Source of the DNA: an uncultured Microcoleaceae cyanobacterium
GTDB lineage: Bacteria; Cyanobacteriota; Cyanobacteriia; Cyanobacteriales; Microcoleaceae
Length of the DNA: 7,724 bases
Direction: 5' to 3'
Assembly: GCA_938083405.1 (NCBI GenBank)
Contig: CALKCV010000035.1
Location: 1 to 7,724 of the forward strand
The notes beneath the pieces were generated by a model that had not been told where the DNA came from, did no database searches, and saw nothing but the letters and a program-made list of their open reading frames with translations. Below are positions 6,744-7,724 of this stretch, in pieces (the stretch's first letter is position 1; each line of letters opens with the position of its first letter). The translations under genes and the position numbers were made by a program.

Positions 6744-7664
6744 TTAGTTTAGCGATGAAACTTTAAACAGAAAAGAAACTAAATCTCCTTTGCCGAAAGA
6801 AATGCGATCGCCTTCTCGTAACTTATGTCGGTTTCCCTTTAGAAGAGGATTGTTATTGATATAAGTACCGTTAGAGCTTCCTATATCTTCGATATAGTAG
6901 CTATCCCCTTCTATCCTGATGTCGGCATGAACGCGAGAAACAACCTCTGCATCTGGAAACCCCGATACATCAATATCTGGAGGTATCCGTTCGTTAGGTT
7001 TCCCCACATGAATGACCGATAAATTTGTCGGTAACTCTACCTGGGTATTAGTGCGGATATGCAGTAAAAACGCCGACTGCAGTTGTAACTGAGTGCTGGC
7101 AGGGCGAACCGATGTTGTTGGCACAGGTGCCGCAGAGCTAGGTGCTTCTGACGACTCTGCTTCCTCCTTAGATAGCTCTATAACTGGAGCGGCAGAGCTC
7201 GGCGGAGTAGATTTTTCTTCCTCCATCGAGGAAGTCTCTTTCACCTCCTCCATCTCCTCCATCTTTTCCATCTCCGAAGAAACAGAAGAAACGGAAGAAA
7301 CCGAGGCCCCACCAATAGGCTCTGATTCCACCAAAGGCTCGACCGGCTCTAAATCTGGTATGACTCCCGACGATACCACTGTTTCTTCCACAGAAGCAGC
7401 AGGAGTTTCTGCCACATCTTGGCCAATTGGGCCAGATACCACCGTAGCTAATACAGAAGCATCTGGTTGCTCTGGCGTTTGACTTTGCTCCTGCTCGCCT
7501 TTCTGCCTCAAATCTATACCGCACTGACCGCAAAAGGCTGCATCTGCCTGAACGGTAGTACCACAGTTAAAACAACTCGTGGTAGCAGGTAAAGGAGTTA
7601 AGCAAGCCTCGCACTGAGTTGCTCCATCAGGATTTTGGTGATTGCAATTGGGACAGACAATCAT
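6744..7664 (-). CDS. fraH: FraH-like double zinc-ribbon and FHA-domain protein
   Basis: A 306-residue protein with three parts. The N-terminus holds two zinc ribbons: C4-x2-C7-x10-C18-x2-C21 and C31-x2-C34-x10-C45-x2-C48. The middle (about 55-190) is low-complexity, rich in Ser, Glu, Pro and Val, and probably disordered. The C-terminus (about 200-303) is an FHA domain with S243-R-V-H246 and S-S-N265-G266-T267. The usual GR pair is G221-K222 here. This order matches FraH of Anabaena, which from the literature is needed for filament integrity and heterocyst membrane organisation; the same job here is inference, since FraH homologues also occur in cyanobacteria without heterocysts. The ATG start is set by AGGAGA six bases upstream. 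No signal peptide or clear membrane helix is seen. It heads the minus-strand cluster, and a terminator-like hairpin follows directly. Confidence 0.82.
   Translation of the reverse strand: MIVCPNCNHQNPDGATQCEACLTPLPATTSCFNCGTTVQADAAFCGQCGIDLRQKGEQEQSQTPEQPDASVLATVVSGPIGQDVAETPAASVEETVVSSGVIPDLEPVEPLVESEPIGGASVSSVSSVSSEMEKMEEMEEVKETSSMEEEKSTPPSSAAPVIELSKEEAESSEAPSSAAPVPTTSVRPASTQLQLQSAFLLHIRTNTQVELPTNLSVIHVGKPNERIPPDIDVSGFPDAEVVSRVHADIRIEGDSYYIEDIGSSNGTYINNNPLLKGNRHKLREGDRISFGKGDLVSFLFKVSSLN
7245..7302. repeat. Two adjoining 9-bp tandem arrays inside the FraH-like gene
   Basis: CTCCTCCAT occurs at 7245 and 7254, with a variant at 7263 (CTTTTCCAT). Then GAAGAA followed by ACA, ACG or ACC occurs at 7276, 7285 and 7294. 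On the minus strand they encode SVSSVSSVSS followed by the Met/Glu-rich EMEKMEEMEEV. Both units are multiples of three, so length changes stay in frame. Confidence 0.8.
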
Positions 7665-7670
7665 TTAGTA

Positions 7671-7676
7671 TCTCCT
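7671..7676 (-). promoter_or_regulatory. Shine-Dalgarno of the FraH-like gene
   Basis: AGGAGA on the minus strand lies six bases before the ATG at 7664, the same spacing as for the PRC-barrel gene. The two small FHA genes lack such a site and use GTG, so they are probably translated less efficiently. Confidence 0.8.
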
Positions 7677-7724
7677 CGTTCTCCGTAACTTTTGGCCAGA
7701 GTAATTTGTTACATCAAAGCGGAA

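Noticed and set aside
7093..7482. 129-codon open frame on the plus strand
   Set aside because: It is the antisense shadow of the low-complexity part of the FraH-like gene, with Ser/Glu/Thr-rich composition produced by the repeats.

Overview
The window looks like chromosomal DNA of a cyanobacterium, probably a filamentous one. The exact octamer GCGATCGC (HIP1, a cyanobacterial signature) occurs 11 times, against roughly 0.1 expected by chance. The gene content agrees: a secreted TPR-CHAT protein, a FraH-like zinc-ribbon/FHA protein, two further FHA proteins and a PRC-barrel protein. A 7-bp tandem repeat of the STRR kind lies at 5971-6002.

Layout. Positions 1-807 (+) hold the 3' part of a three-Cys-motif partner (TcmP-like) gene whose start lies left of the window; it is visibly more AT-rich than the next gene. 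Positions 966-3764 (+) hold a 932-residue exported protein with about eight TPRs and a C-terminal CHAT (caspase/separase-like) domain with an intact His/Cys pair. Positions 3765-4024 form a convergent intergenic region with three perfect stem-loops and one copy of a diverged intergenic repeat. From 4025 to 7664 four genes all lie on the minus strand. In transcription order they are a FraH-like double-zinc-ribbon/FHA protein (7664-6744), a small FHA protein (6592-6152), a PRC-barrel protein with a long helical repeat tail (5786-4674), and a second small FHA protein (4495-4025).

The two small FHA proteins are clear paralogues, collinear without gaps over their first 71 residues. That alignment fixes both starts at GTG codons. 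A second copy of the intergenic repeat (5830-5949) lies just upstream of the PRC-barrel gene, so the cluster seems to have grown by duplication of an FHA gene, perhaps with flanking DNA. The FHA domains keep the phosphothreonine-binding SxxH and NG residues, so the cluster is plausibly a phospho-dependent assembly module. FraH of Anabaena is linked to filament and heterocyst membrane organisation. Whether the four genes form one operon is not settled: gaps are 151, 365 and 178 bp, and a terminator-like hairpin follows the FraH-like gene.

No tRNA, rRNA, CRISPR array, insertion sequence or integrase was seen. The least understood content is the FHA/PRC-barrel/FHA cluster, the duplicated intergenic repeat, and the secreted CHAT protein.
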